Shown in pieces: positions 36,610 through 45,177 of a stretch of 64,000 bases of DNA. Both the position numbers and the translations under genes were made by a program. Each line of letters begins with the position of its first letter. The stretch's first letter is position 1. Origin of the DNA: Bordetella petrii (GTDB lineage Bacteria > Pseudomonadota > Gammaproteobacteria > Burkholderiales > Burkholderiaceae_B); NCBI RefSeq assembly GCF_017356245.1, contig NZ_JAFMZZ010000001.1, forward strand, positions 3,253,293-3,317,292, given 5' to 3'. Below the pieces are notes generated by a model, which was given only the letters and a program-made list of their open reading frames with translations, was not told where the DNA came from and did not search any database.

Positions 36610-37131
36610 ATGACAACGACTTCTTCCGCATCCGCGCCGGCCACTCCCGTGGTGGGCGTGATCATGGGTTCTTCCAGCGACTGGGACATCATGAAGCACG
36701 CCGTGGCCATGCTGGAAGAATTCGGCGTGCCGCACGAAACCCGCGTCATCTCGGCCCACCGCATGCCGCAGGACATGGCCGACTACGGCGCCGCGGCCCG
36801 CGCGCGCGGCCTGCGCGGCATCATCGCCGGCGCCGGCGGCGCGGCCCACCTGCCCGGCATGATGGCCGCCCTGACCGAAGTGCCGGTGTTCGGGGTGCCG
36901 GTTCCCTCGCGCTACCTGCGCGGCGAAGACTCGCTGCTGTCCATCGTGCAGATGCCCAAGGGCGTGCCGGTGGCCACCTTCGCCATCGGCGAGGCCGGCG
37001 CGGCCAACGCGGCGCTGCACGTCATCGCCACGCTGGCGGCCACCGACGATGCGCTGCATCGCCAACTGCTGGCGTTCCGCGCGCGCCAGACCGAGACGGC
37101 CCGCAACATGGCGGTGCCCCCGCAGCCCTGA
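36610..37131 (+). CDS. purE: N5-carboxyaminoimidazole ribonucleotide mutase
   Basis: A 173-residue class I Pur[14 protein letters not shown] binds the nucleotide, SAHRMP holds the catalytic His, and [13 protein letters not shown] completes the site. It moves the carboxylate from N5 to C4 of the imidazole. It pairs with purK 38 bases downstream. Confidence 0.96.
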   Translation: MTTTSSASAPATPVVGVIMGSSSDWDIMKHAVAMLEEFGVPHETRVISAHRMPQDMADYGAAARARGLRGIIAGAGGAAHLPGMMAALTEVPVFGVPVPSRYLRGEDSLLSIVQMPKGVPVATFAIGEAGAANAALHVIATLAATDDALHRQLLAFRARQTETARNMAVPPQP

Positions 37132-37169
37132 CCTTCTGCCGCGCGCCCGCCACCGGGCGCGCCATCCGT

Positions 37170-38360
37170 ATGACTTCATCCACAGACTCCTTCACGATCG
37201 CGCCCGGCGGCTGGCTGGGCTTGCTGGGCGGCGGCCAGCTGGGCCGCATGTTCTGCCATGCCGCGCAAAGCCTGGGCTATCGCGTCGCCGTGCTCGACCC
37301 GGCCGCCGACGGCCCGGCCGCCATGGTGGCCGACCGCCACATCCAGGCCGCCTACGACGACCCGGCCGGCCTGGCCCAGCTGGCGCAAATCTGCCGGGCC
37401 GTGACCACCGAATTCGAGAACGTGCCGGCCGACAGCCTGCGCGCGCTGGCCGCGCAGTGCCGGGTCAGCCCGGCCGCCGACGCGGTGGCCATCGTGCAGG
37501 ATCGCATCGCCGAAAAAACCTTCATCGCCGCGCAGGGCATCCCGGTGGCGCCGCATGCCGCCATCCGCGCGCCGCAAGACCTGCAGGCCGCGCCCGACGC
37601 GCTGTTTCCCGGCATTCTGAAAGTGGCCCGGCTGGGCTACGACGGCAAGGGCCAGGCGCGCGTGGCCACGCGCGCCGAGGCGCAGGCCGCCTTTGCCGAT
37701 TTCGGCGGCGTGCCGTGCGTGCTGGAAGCCCTGATGCCGCTCGACTACGAAATCTCGGTGGTGCTGGCGCGCGGCTTCGACGGCGCCGACGTGGTGTTTC
37801 CGGTGGCGCGCAACCTGCATCGCGACGGCATCCTGGCGGTGTCGACGGTGGCGGCCACCGATGGCGACGCCGCCCATGCGCAACGGCAGGCGCTGGCCAC
37901 CGACGCGGCGCGCGCCATCGCGCGCGGGCTGGGCTACCACGGGGTGCTGTGCGTGGAATTCTTCGTGCTGACCGACGGCAGCCTGGTGGTCAACGAGATC
38001 GCCCCGCGGCCGCACAACAGCGGCCACTACACCATCGACGCCTGTGCCACCAGCCAGTTCGAACAGCAGGCGCGCGCCATGGCCGGCCTGCCGCTGGGCA
38101 GCACGGCGCTGCTGGCGCCGGCCGTGATGCTGAACATCCTGGGCGACATCTGGTTCGAACCGGGCGCCACGGCCGCGCGCGAGCCCGACTGGGCGGCCGC
38201 CCTGGCCGTGCCGTCGGCCAAGCTGCATTTGTACGGCAAGCACGAGCCGCGGCGCGGCCGCAAAATGGGCCACGTCACGGTGGTGGCCGCCACGCTGCAG
38301 CAGGCCCGCGCCGACGCCGCGCGCGTCGCGGCGGCGCTGGGCATGGCCGCCCCCGAATAA
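37170..38360 (+). CDS. purK: N5-carboxyaminoimidazole ribonucleotide synthase
   Basis: A 396-residue ATP-grasp enzyme making N5-CAIR from AIR, bicarbonate and ATP. The start [22 protein letters not shown], split by the ATP-grasp core [12 protein letters not shown] and the metal-binding [13 protein letters not shown], is complete. It follows purE and precedes sua5 by five bases. Confidence 0.96.
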   Translation: MTSSTDSFTIAPGGWLGLLGGGQLGRMFCHAAQSLGYRVAVLDPAADGPAAMVADRHIQAAYDDPAGLAQLAQICRAVTTEFENVPADSLRALAAQCRVSPAADAVAIVQDRIAEKTFIAAQGIPVAPHAAIRAPQDLQAAPDALFPGILKVARLGYDGKGQARVATRAEAQAAFADFGGVPCVLEALMPLDYEISVVLARGFDGADVVFPVARNLHRDGILAVSTVAATDGDAAHAQRQALATDAARAIARGLGYHGVLCVEFFVLTDGSLVVNEIAPRPHNSGHYTIDACATSQFEQQARAMAGLPLGSTALLAPAVMLNILGDIWFEPGATAAREPDWAAALAVPSAKLHLYGKHEPRRGRKMGHVTVVAATLQQARADAARVAAALGMAAPE

Positions 38361-38365
38361 GCGCC

Positions 38366-39424
38366 ATGCCGCAACCCGACTCCACCTTGCCCGACGCGGC
38401 CGCCATCGCCCGCGCGGCCGAACGCCTGCTGGCCGGCGAACTGGTCGCGTTTCCCACCGAAACCGTGTACGGCCTGGGCGCCGACGCGCAGAACCCCGAG
38501 GCGGTGGCGCACATCTACGCCGCCAAGGGCCGGCCGTCGAACCATCCGGTGATCGTGCACGTGGCCCCGCAAGCCGACCTGGGCTACTGGGCCCGCGGCA
38601 TTTCCAGCCAGGCCCGCCAGCTGATCGACGCCTTCTGGCCCGGTCCGCTGACGCTGATCGTGCCGCGCGCGCCGCATGCGGGCGCCGCGGTCAGCGGCGG
38701 GCAGGACAGCATCGGCCTGCGCTGCCCGTCGCACCCGGTGGCGCAGGCGCTGCTGCGCGCGTTCGCGGCCGGCAAGCCGGGCGGGCACGGCGGGGTGGCG
38801 GCGCCGTCGGCCAACAAGTTCGGGCACGTGTCGCCCACGCGGGCCGAGCACGTGCGCGGCGAGTTTCCGCAAGAAGTGGCGCGGGGCATGCCGGTGCTGG
38901 ACGGCGGGCCGGCGCAGGTGGGCATCGAGTCCACCATCATCGACCTGTCGCGCCTGGAGCAGGGCGTGGGGCCGGTGCTGCTGCGCCCCGGCCACGTTAC
39001 GCCGGCCCAGATCGAGGCGGTGCTGGGCGTGCCGGTGGCCATGCCCGACGCCGCCGCGCCGCGCGCCTCGGGCACGCTGAAGGCGCACTACGCGCCGCAC
39101 ACGCCGCTGGAACTGGTGGGGCCGCAGGCCCTGGCGGGCGCGGCGCGCGGCCAGGGCCTGCCCGCCGGCCGCGTGGCCATCGCGGCCTTCGGCGCGGCCC
39201 CCGCGGGCCTGGACGCGCGGATCACCTGGCACCAGGTGCCCGACGACGCCGGCCACTACGCCCAGGCCCTGTATACCCTGCTGCGGGAACTCGACGGCGG
39301 AGACTACGCGCGGATCCTGGTGCAGGCGCCGCCGGCCAACGACGCCTGGCGGGCCGTGAACGACCGCATCGGCAGGGCGGCGGCGGCTTTCACCCTGGAC
39401 ACGACGGGTCTGCCGGGAACCTGA
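38366..39424 (+). CDS. sua5: L-threonylcarbamoyladenylate synthase, Sua5 form
   Basis: A 352-residue Sua5/YrdC protein needed for the t6A37 modification of ANN-decoding tRNAs. The N-terminal YrdC domain shows FPTETVYGLGADA, YAAKGRPSNHPVIVHV (the K-x-R site) and APSANKFGHVSPT (the S-x-N site). From about residue 230 the Sua5-specific C-terminal domain follows. It ends the fba-pur block at a perfect 15-bp hairpin. Confidence 0.93.
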   Translation: MPQPDSTLPDAAAIARAAERLLAGELVAFPTETVYGLGADAQNPEAVAHIYAAKGRPSNHPVIVHVAPQADLGYWARGISSQARQLIDAFWPGPLTLIVPRAPHAGAAVSGGQDSIGLRCPSHPVAQALLRAFAAGKPGGHGGVAAPSANKFGHVSPTRAEHVRGEFPQEVARGMPVLDGGPAQVGIESTIIDLSRLEQGVGPVLLRPGHVTPAQIEAVLGVPVAMPDAAAPRASGTLKAHYAPHTPLELVGPQALAGAARGQGLPAGRVAIAAFGAAPAGLDARITWHQVPDDAGHYAQALYTLLRELDGGDYARILVQAPPANDAWRAVNDRIGRAAAAFTLDTTGLPGT

Positions 39425-39442
39425 CTGCATCGATATCCGAAT

Positions 39443-39477
39443 GCCATAGACGGCCGCGCTGGGCGGCCGTCTATGGC
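39443..39477. terminator. Long perfect hairpin after sua5
   Basis: GCCATAGACGGCCGC (39443-39457) pairs without mismatch to GCGGCCGTCTATGGC (39463-39477), loop GCTGG, 18 bases after the sua5 stop. It is the longest perfect simple stem in the window outside the structured elements. No T-run follows, so it may be a Rho-independent variant or an RNA 3' protector. Confidence 0.65.
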
Positions 39478-39719
39478 GGCCCCGCACGATTTTCCTCTTT
39501 CCAACAACAACGACCCTACGAAGCTCAAGAACCCCCCTGGCGCCAACAATGCCAGAAGAACCAATTCCCCCCTGCCATATACGGCCCGCCACCTATCTTC
39601 CCCCCCCGAAGTTGTCGTAATCTCCTTCACCCGGGCCCGCCCGGATCCAACCTTATGCGTCTCCCGTGGCCCACAAGGCCCGCCGGGGGCGCGCTGACAC
39701 TCTCAAAGGAGCAGCAATC

Positions 39720-40742
39720 ATGAAGCGGCAACTCGCCTCGATGGCCGGCGCCATCGCGCTGGCATGTGCATCCCAGGCGGCCCTGGCCGGCCCCACCCTG
39801 GATGCGGTCAAGAGCAAAGGATTCGTGCAGTGCGGCCTGTCCGATGGCGTATCGGGCTTCAGCGCCACCAATAGCAAGGGCGAATGGGAAGGCATGGATG
39901 TCGACATCTGCCGCGCCGTGGCGGCGGCGGTGTTCGGCGATGCCGGCAAATACAAGGGCACGGCGCTGTCCACCCAGCAGCGCTTCACGGCGCTGCAATC
40001 GGGCGAAGTCGACGTGCTGATGCGCACCGTCACCTTGACCCAGACGCGCGATACCTCGCTGGGCCTGGCCGCGGTGGCCGCTACCTTCTATGACGGGCAG
40101 GGCATCATGGTGCGCAAAGACCTGGGCGTGAAAAGCGCCAAGGAACTCGACGGCGCCACCGTGTGCGTGCAGCCGGGCACCACCACCGAACTCAACCTGG
40201 CCGACTGGTTCCGCGCCCGCGGCATCAAGTTCAAGCCCGTGGTCATCGACAAGGTCACCGAAGTCGTGCGCGCCTTCGAGTCCGGCCGCTGCGACGCCTT
40301 TACCGACGACGCCTCGCAACTGGCGGCGGTGCGCGCCACCCAGGTGGCCAATCCGGGCGATTACGAAATCCTGCCGGAACGCTTCTCGAAAGAACCGCTG
40401 GGCCTGATGGTGCGCCAGGGCGACGAGAACTGGCTGGGCATCGTGCGCTGGACGCTGTTCGCGCTGATGGAAGCCGAGGAATACGGCATCACCCAGAAGA
40501 ACGTCGACGAAATGGCCAAAAGCACCAATCCCAATGTGCTGCGCATCCTGGGCGTGACGCCGGGCATGGGCAAGAACATGGGCCTGGACGAAAAATGGGC
40601 CTATAACGCCATCAAGGCGGTCGGCAACTACGGCGAGATCTTCGAACGCAATCTCGGCAAGGGCAGCAAGCTGGGGCTGGAACGCGGCACCAATGCGCTG
40701 TGGAGCCAGGGCGGGGCCATGTATCCCTGGCCGATCCGCTAG
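39720..40742 (+). CDS. General L-amino acid ABC transporter binding protein, AapJ-like
   Basis: A 340-residue periplasmic binding protein: signal peptide ending QAALAGPT near residue 23, then VKSKGFVQCGLSDGVSGFS, GMDVDICRAVAAAVFG and MRTVTLTQTRDTSLGL, typical of AapJ/BztA proteins for polar amino acids. AAAGGAG precedes the ATG. The expected aapQMP permease and ATPase genes do not follow; it stands alone, so it must use a distant transporter or be a sensor. Confidence 0.9.
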   Translation: MKRQLASMAGAIALACASQAALAGPTLDAVKSKGFVQCGLSDGVSGFSATNSKGEWEGMDVDICRAVAAAVFGDAGKYKGTALSTQQRFTALQSGEVDVLMRTVTLTQTRDTSLGLAAVAATFYDGQGIMVRKDLGVKSAKELDGATVCVQPGTTTELNLADWFRARGIKFKPVVIDKVTEVVRAFESGRCDAFTDDASQLAAVRATQVANPGDYEILPERFSKEPLGLMVRQGDENWLGIVRWTLFALMEAEEYGITQKNVDEMAKSTNPNVLRILGVTPGMGKNMGLDEKWAYNAIKAVGNYGEIFERNLGKGSKLGLERGTNALWSQGGAMYPWPIR

Positions 40743-40753
40743 GCCGGCCCCCG

Positions 40754-41581
40754 CTATAGCACCAGGAACTGTCCCAGCTTGTCGGCGGCGGCCTGCATGG
40801 GCGCCAGGAACTCGCTGGTGAACCGCGCCAGCGGCAGGCGTGGCGACTTGACGCTGACGTTCAGGCCGCCGCAGGCCCGCCCGCTGGCCGCGCGCACCGG
40901 CACCCCGATGGCGCGCACGTTCAGGTCGAGTTCCTGGTCCACCACCGCGTAGCCCTGCTCGCGCACCCGGGCGATGATCTCGCGCAACCGCGCGGGCGAG
41001 GTTTCGGTGAACTCGGTGTAGGGCGCCAGTTCCACCGTTTCAAAATAACGGTCCAGCGCGGCCGGCGGCAATTGCGCCAGCATCACGCGCCCGATGGTGG
41101 TGCAGTAGGCCGGCAGGCGGCTGCCCAGGCCCAGCGTGGTGGCCAGGATGCGGTGCACCTCCGAGCGCGCCAGGTACAGCACCTCGTTGCCTTCCATGAT
41201 GGCCAGCGCGCAGGTTTCGTTCACGGTTGCGCTCAGTTCTTCCAGCACCGGCTGCGCCAGCGACACAAACGGCGTGGACGAGAAATACGCGTGGCCCAGG
41301 CTGAGTATCAGCGGCGTCAGCACGTAGTGGCGGCCCTGCTGCTCGGCAAAGCCCAGGCGGATCAGCGTGTGCAGGCAGCGCTGCGTGACGGCGCGCGGCA
41401 GGCCGGCGCGGCGGCTCAGGTCGGCGGCGGTCTGCGGGTAGCGGCGTTCGCCGAAGGCGCGGATCACGCGCAGCCCGCGCGACAGCGTCAGCATGAAGTC
41501 GGGGTCGCCGCGGAAGCGGTCGGGGTGCTCGTCGGCGGGCAGCGGGGCGGCGTAATCGGGCGGAGGCGGCGGGTTGCGCAT
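40754..41581 (-). CDS. IclR family regulator, PcaR-like
   Basis: A 275-residue IclR-type regulator with an N-terminal winged helix (FMLTLSRGLRVIRAFGE, TAADLSRRAGLPRAVTQRCL) and a C-terminal effector domain (YLARSEVHRI, LGSRLPAYCTTIGRVMLA). The PcaR/PcaU/PobR branch controls protocatechuate and beta-ketoadipate genes. It is ATGA-coupled to pcaJ, so it probably senses beta-ketoadipate or a related acid and controls its own operon. Confidence 0.9.
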   Translation of the reverse strand: MRNPPPPPDYAAPLPADEHPDRFRGDPDFMLTLSRGLRVIRAFGERRYPQTAADLSRRAGLPRAVTQRCLHTLIRLGFAEQQGRHYVLTPLILSLGHAYFSSTPFVSLAQPVLEELSATVNETCALAIMEGNEVLYLARSEVHRILATTLGLGSRLPAYCTTIGRVMLAQLPPAALDRYFETVELAPYTEFTETSPARLREIIARVREQGYAVVDQELDLNVRAIGVPVRAASGRACGGLNVSVKSPRLPLARFTSEFLAPMQAAADKLGQFLVL

Positions 41582-42237
41582 CAGGCGGCGCGCAGCGGCG
41601 CACCGGTGCGCGACTGCAGCGTTTGCAGGGTGAGGCCGTCGATCATATCCCGAACCACCAGTCCGTCGGGCGTGACGTCGATGACCGCCAGGTCGGTGTA
41701 GACGCGGCTGACCACGCCCGCGCCGGTCAGGGGCAGGGTGCAGCGCTGCACGATCTTGGGCGCGCCGTTCTTGGCGTTGTGTTCCATCATGATGTAGACG
41801 CGGCGAGCACCCACCGCCAGGTCCATGGCGCCGCCCACGGCGGGCGGTTCGCCGGTACGGCCCAGCGACCAGTTGGCCAGGTCGCCCGCGGCCGACACCT
41901 GCATGCCGCCCATGACGCAGAAGTCCAGGTGGCCGCCGCGCATCATGGCGAACGAATCGGCATGATGGAAGAACGCGCCGCCCGGCAGCAGCGTAACAGG
42001 CTGCTTGCCGGCGTTGATCAGGTCGCGGTCGGCGGCCTGGGGCGCCGGCGGCGGCCCCATGCCCAGGATGCCGTTTTCGCTGTGCAGCACGATCTCGCGG
42101 CCGGGCGGCAGGTGGGCCGCGATCAGCACCGGCATGCCGATGCCCAGGTTGACGTAGCTGCCGTCGGGAATGTCGCGCGCCACGCGCCGCGCCAGCTGCT
42201 CGCGGGTCAGGGGCTGGAATGTCTGCTGTGCGCTCAT
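41581..42237 (-). CDS. pcaJ: 3-oxoadipate CoA-transferase subunit B
   Basis: A 218-residue CoA-transferase beta subunit. The SENG active-site motif with catalytic Glu is HSENGILGMGP, and GGAFFHHADSFAMMRGGH follows. With PcaI it activates 3-oxoadipate using succinyl-CoA. ScoB-type acetoacetate transferases are close relatives, but the adjacent PcaR-like regulator favours 3-oxoadipate. It lies six bases after pcaI. Confidence 0.9.
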   Translation of the reverse strand: MSAQQTFQPLTREQLARRVARDIPDGSYVNLGIGMPVLIAAHLPPGREIVLHSENGILGMGPPPAPQAADRDLINAGKQPVTLLPGGAFFHHADSFAMMRGGHLDFCVMGGMQVSAAGDLANWSLGRTGEPPAVGGAMDLAVGARRVYIMMEHNAKNGAPKIVQRCTLPLTGAGVVSRVYTDLAVIDVTPDGLVVRDMIDGLTLQTLQSRTGAPLRAA

Positions 42238-42243
42238 GGCCGT

Positions 42244-42924
42244 TCAACTGGAAAAGCCGGGCTCGGCCACCACGGCCACCCGCTGCACGAAGATGCCGGG
42301 CGTGACGATGGCCTCGGGCGGCAGTTCGCCCAGTTCGGCGCGCTGGCGCACCTGCACGATGGTGGTGGCGGCGGCCATGCACATTACCGGGCCGAAGTTG
42401 CGCGCGCTCATGCGGTAGGTCAGGTTGCCCCAGCGGTCGGCGCGGTCGGCCTGCACCAGGGCGAAATCGCCGTGCAGGGGTTCTTCGAATACGTAATGCC
42501 GGCCGTCGATCTGGCGGGTTTCCTTGCCGGCGGCCAGCTCGGTGCCGTAGGCCGTGGGCGTGTAGAAGCCGCCCAGGCCGGCGCCGGCGGCGCGCAGGCG
42601 TTCGGCGATGGTACCTTGCGGCACGCATTCGAGTTCGATGCGGCCGCGCCGGTACAGGTCGTCGAACACCCATGAGTGCGACGCCTTGGGAAACGAGCAG
42701 ATCATCTTGCGCACGCGTCCCGCCTTGATCAGCGCGGCCAGGCCGGTTTCGTGGTTGCCGGCGTTGTTGTTGACGACTGTGAGTTCGCGCGCACCCTGTT
42801 CGATCAGGGCATCGATCAGGTCGGTGGGCATGCCGGCCCCGCCGAACCCGCCGATCAGCAGCGTGGCGCCATCATGGATGCCGGCCACGGCCTGGGCGGT
42901 CGAGGCCACGAATTTATCGATCAT
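42244..42924 (-). CDS. pcaI: 3-oxoadipate CoA-transferase subunit A
   Basis: A 226-residue alpha subunit with the CoA-binding GGFGGAGMPTDLIDAL motif and VVNNNAGNHETGLAAL, then ELAAGKETRQIDGRHYVFE. It forms a heterodimer or heterotetramer with PcaJ. It is preceded by a Bug binding-protein gene and shares its strand, suggesting a transport-plus-catabolism unit. Confidence 0.91.
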   Translation of the reverse strand: MIDKFVASTAQAVAGIHDGATLLIGGFGGAGMPTDLIDALIEQGARELTVVNNNAGNHETGLAALIKAGRVRKMICSFPKASHSWVFDDLYRRGRIELECVPQGTIAERLRAAGAGLGGFYTPTAYGTELAAGKETRQIDGRHYVFEEPLHGDFALVQADRADRWGNLTYRMSARNFGPVMCMAAATTIVQVRQRAELGELPPEAIVTPGIFVQRVAVVAEPGFSS

Positions 42925-42948
42925 GGTGCGCGCGTCCTGGGGCAGGGT

Positions 42949-43959
42949 TCAATTCACGGTGATGTGGGCTTCCTTGATGATCTTCGCGTAGCGTTCGGAG
43001 TCGGCGCGCATCAGCTCGGCGAATTCCGCCGGCGTGCTGCCGGTGGGCAGGAAGCCCGCATCCATGAACTTCTTGGTAACGTCGGGCTCATGCACGATCT
43101 CGCTAATTTCGCGGGCCATGCGTTCGATGACGGGCTTGGGCGTGCCGGTGGGCGCCAGCAACCCGGCCCATGAGCCCGTCACGAAGCCCGGAAAGCCGGC
43201 TTCTTCCATGGTGGGCACATCGGGCTCGTTGGGCCAGCGCTTCTTGCCCGTGAACGCCAGCACCTTCAGCTTGTCTTGCTTGACGTATTGCATGGGCACC
43301 AGCACCGGGTCGAACACCATCGACACCCGGCCGGCCAGCAGGTCGGTCAGGATGGGCGCGCTGCCCTTGTAGGCCACGTGCGTCATCTTGATCTTGGCCT
43401 GCAGCGCGAAATCGGCGCCGGTGAGATGGGCGCTGGAGCCCGTGCCGCTGGACGCATAGGTAAGGGTGTCGGGATGCTTGCGGCCGTATTCGACCAGTTC
43501 GCCCAGCGTTTTCACCGGCAGGTCTTTGCTCACGAACAGGAACAGCGGCAGGTCGGCCATGTGCACCACGGGTTCCAGCTGCGACGGCGAATACGACAGC
43601 TTGTACAGGTGGGTGTTGATCACATACGCGGGCAGCATGCTCAGGAAAGTGTAGCCGTCGGGGTCGGCCTTGGCCGCGATGGCGGCGCCCAGTGTGCTGT
43701 TGGCGCCCGGCTTGTTCTCGATGATGATGTTCTGGCCCAGCCGCGCCGACAGTTTGTCCATGACGATGCGGGTCACGGTGTCGGTGGCGCCGCCGGGGGT
43801 GTAGGGCACGATCACCTTGATGGGCCGGTCGGGCCAGGCATCGGCGGCCTGGGCCTGGGCGCCGGGCAGGGCAATGCCGGCCACGGCGCTTGCCAGCAGG
43901 GCGGCCAGGGCGGCGCGGCGGCTCGACCGGACTGCGGATCGGGAAATGGAATAGGGCAT
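42949..43959 (-). CDS. Bug/TctC family periplasmic solute-binding protein
   Basis: A 336-residue Bug protein: Arg-rich signal peptide with hydrophobic core ending AQAADAW near residue 40, then PIKVIVPYTPGGATDTVTRIV. It resembles the Bug protein at 15393 in family only. It lies upstream of pcaI, which suggests an aromatic or dicarboxylate ligand feeding the beta-ketoadipate route; no tctAB is near. Confidence 0.93.
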   Translation of the reverse strand: MPYSISRSAVRSSRRAALAALLASAVAGIALPGAQAQAADAWPDRPIKVIVPYTPGGATDTVTRIVMDKLSARLGQNIIIENKPGANSTLGAAIAAKADPDGYTFLSMLPAYVINTHLYKLSYSPSQLEPVVHMADLPLFLFVSKDLPVKTLGELVEYGRKHPDTLTYASSGTGSSAHLTGADFALQAKIKMTHVAYKGSAPILTDLLAGRVSMVFDPVLVPMQYVKQDKLKVLAFTGKKRWPNEPDVPTMEEAGFPGFVTGSWAGLLAPTGTPKPVIERMAREISEIVHEPDVTKKFMDAGFLPTGSTPAEFAELMRADSERYAKIIKEAHITVN

Positions 43960-44137
43960 GGATTTGTCTCCGCCTGATGGGCATGAGCCGGGCTTGCCTG
44001 GCGCTGGGCCGCGGCGCTTCCGGATCTGCCGGTTGGTCTTGTTGAGCGAACAATGTCGCCGGAAAAGTATGCGCGACTTGGCCGCCGCCTTCGAGAACGG
44101 GCGCGGTTTTTGTGTTCGGTGACTGAACTTCGGCCGG

Positions 44138-45055
44138 CTATACCAGGCCGGAGGCGCCGCCCAGCGCGCGGATCAGCTCATCGCGCAGCAGGGCGACCGG
44201 GGCGGCCAGCGGGCCCAGCGTGGGCAGGTGGACCAGTTCGGCGCGCAGCCCGGTGGTGAAGGCCGGCACGTTGAGGATGGCCAGCGCCTCGCGATGGCGG
44301 CTGCGGGCCAGCGCGCCGGGCGTGACCAGCCCGATGCCCACGCCGCGCGCCGCCAGCGACAGCTGCAGTTCGGCGCCGTAGGCTTCTACCGCGATGCGGA
44401 ACGGCAGCCGCGCGGCGTCGAAGGCCGTGCGTATGGCGGTGCGCAGGCCGCAGCCGTCCTGGTTCAGCACCCACGGATGGGCGGCCAGGGCGTCGAGCGG
44501 CACGGCGCCGCTGCTGTCGCGGGCGATGGCCAGCGCGGGCGAGGCCACGATCACCACCGCCGAGCGCGCCAGCGGCAGGGCGCACAAGTGGGCCGGCAGC
44601 GCCTGGTTGTCGGGCATCATGATGGCCGCGGCATCCAGGGCGCCGTTTTCCACCATGGCCACCAGGCTGGGCGACCAGGCCGCGGTGACGTTCAGGCGCA
44701 GGCCGGGATAGCGCCCGCGCAAGACGTCCAGCGGATCGGCCAGCGCCTGTTCGGCCAGGAAGGGCGGCACGCCTACCCGGAATTCGCCGCACGGCTCGAC
44801 GTCGGGGGCGGCGCCCTGGCGCAGGGCCTCTACCGCCGCCAGCACGCCGCGGCCCAGTTCGTAGATGCGCAGCCCGGCGGCGCTGGGCTTCAGCGGCTTG
44901 GACTGCCGGTCTACCAGTTCCACCCCCAGCAAGTCTTCCAGGTTGCGCAGTCGCCGGCTGACGCCTGGCTGCGTCAGGTGCAGCCGCCCCGATGCGCCGC
45001 CCAGGCTGCCGGTTTCCACCACCGCCACGAAGGCTTCGATGTCACGTGTGTTCAT
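44138..45055 (-). CDS. LysR family regulator
   Basis: A 305-residue LysR regulator: MNTRDIEAFVAVVETGSL start, recognition helix QPGVSRRLRNLEDLLG, then an effector domain. I chose ATG 45055; an ATG 54 bases earlier gives residues unlike the family. It is divergent from the MFS gene across a 122-base gap with a TATGC-N10-GCATA palindrome. It may also influence the Bug-pcaIJ genes downstream on its own strand. Confidence 0.9.
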   Translation of the reverse strand: MNTRDIEAFVAVVETGSLGGASGRLHLTQPGVSRRLRNLEDLLGVELVDRQSKPLKPSAAGLRIYELGRGVLAAVEALRQGAAPDVEPCGEFRVGVPPFLAEQALADPLDVLRGRYPGLRLNVTAAWSPSLVAMVENGALDAAAIMMPDNQALPAHLCALPLARSAVVIVASPALAIARDSSGAVPLDALAAHPWVLNQDGCGLRTAIRTAFDAARLPFRIAVEAYGAELQLSLAARGVGIGLVTPGALARSRHREALAILNVPAFTTGLRAELVHLPTLGPLAAPVALLRDELIRALGGASGLV

Positions 45056-45059
45056 GGTG

Positions 45060-45079
45060 TATGCAAACAAGTACGCATA
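45060..45079. promoter_or_regulatory. Candidate LysR operator in LysR/MFS divergent promoter
   Basis: TATGC (45060-45064), ten bases, GCATA (45075-45079): a 20-base interrupted palindrome just upstream of the LysR start, in a clearly AT-rich stretch that continues to about 45115. Position and symmetry fit a LysR recognition site. Confidence 0.5.
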
Positions 45080-45177
45080 ATAAAGAAAATTATATTTCAA
45101 TAGACGCAATACGGTGCAATTCCTAGACTGGCTGCCCAGGCTTGGCCTGGCCGATGTTTTGTCTACGGAGAGCCGTC

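Noticed and set aside
39478..39719. C-rich low-complexity stretch with a 74-residue frame
   Set aside because: No ribosome site or family likeness, and composition is unlike neighbouring genes; treated as non-coding leader.
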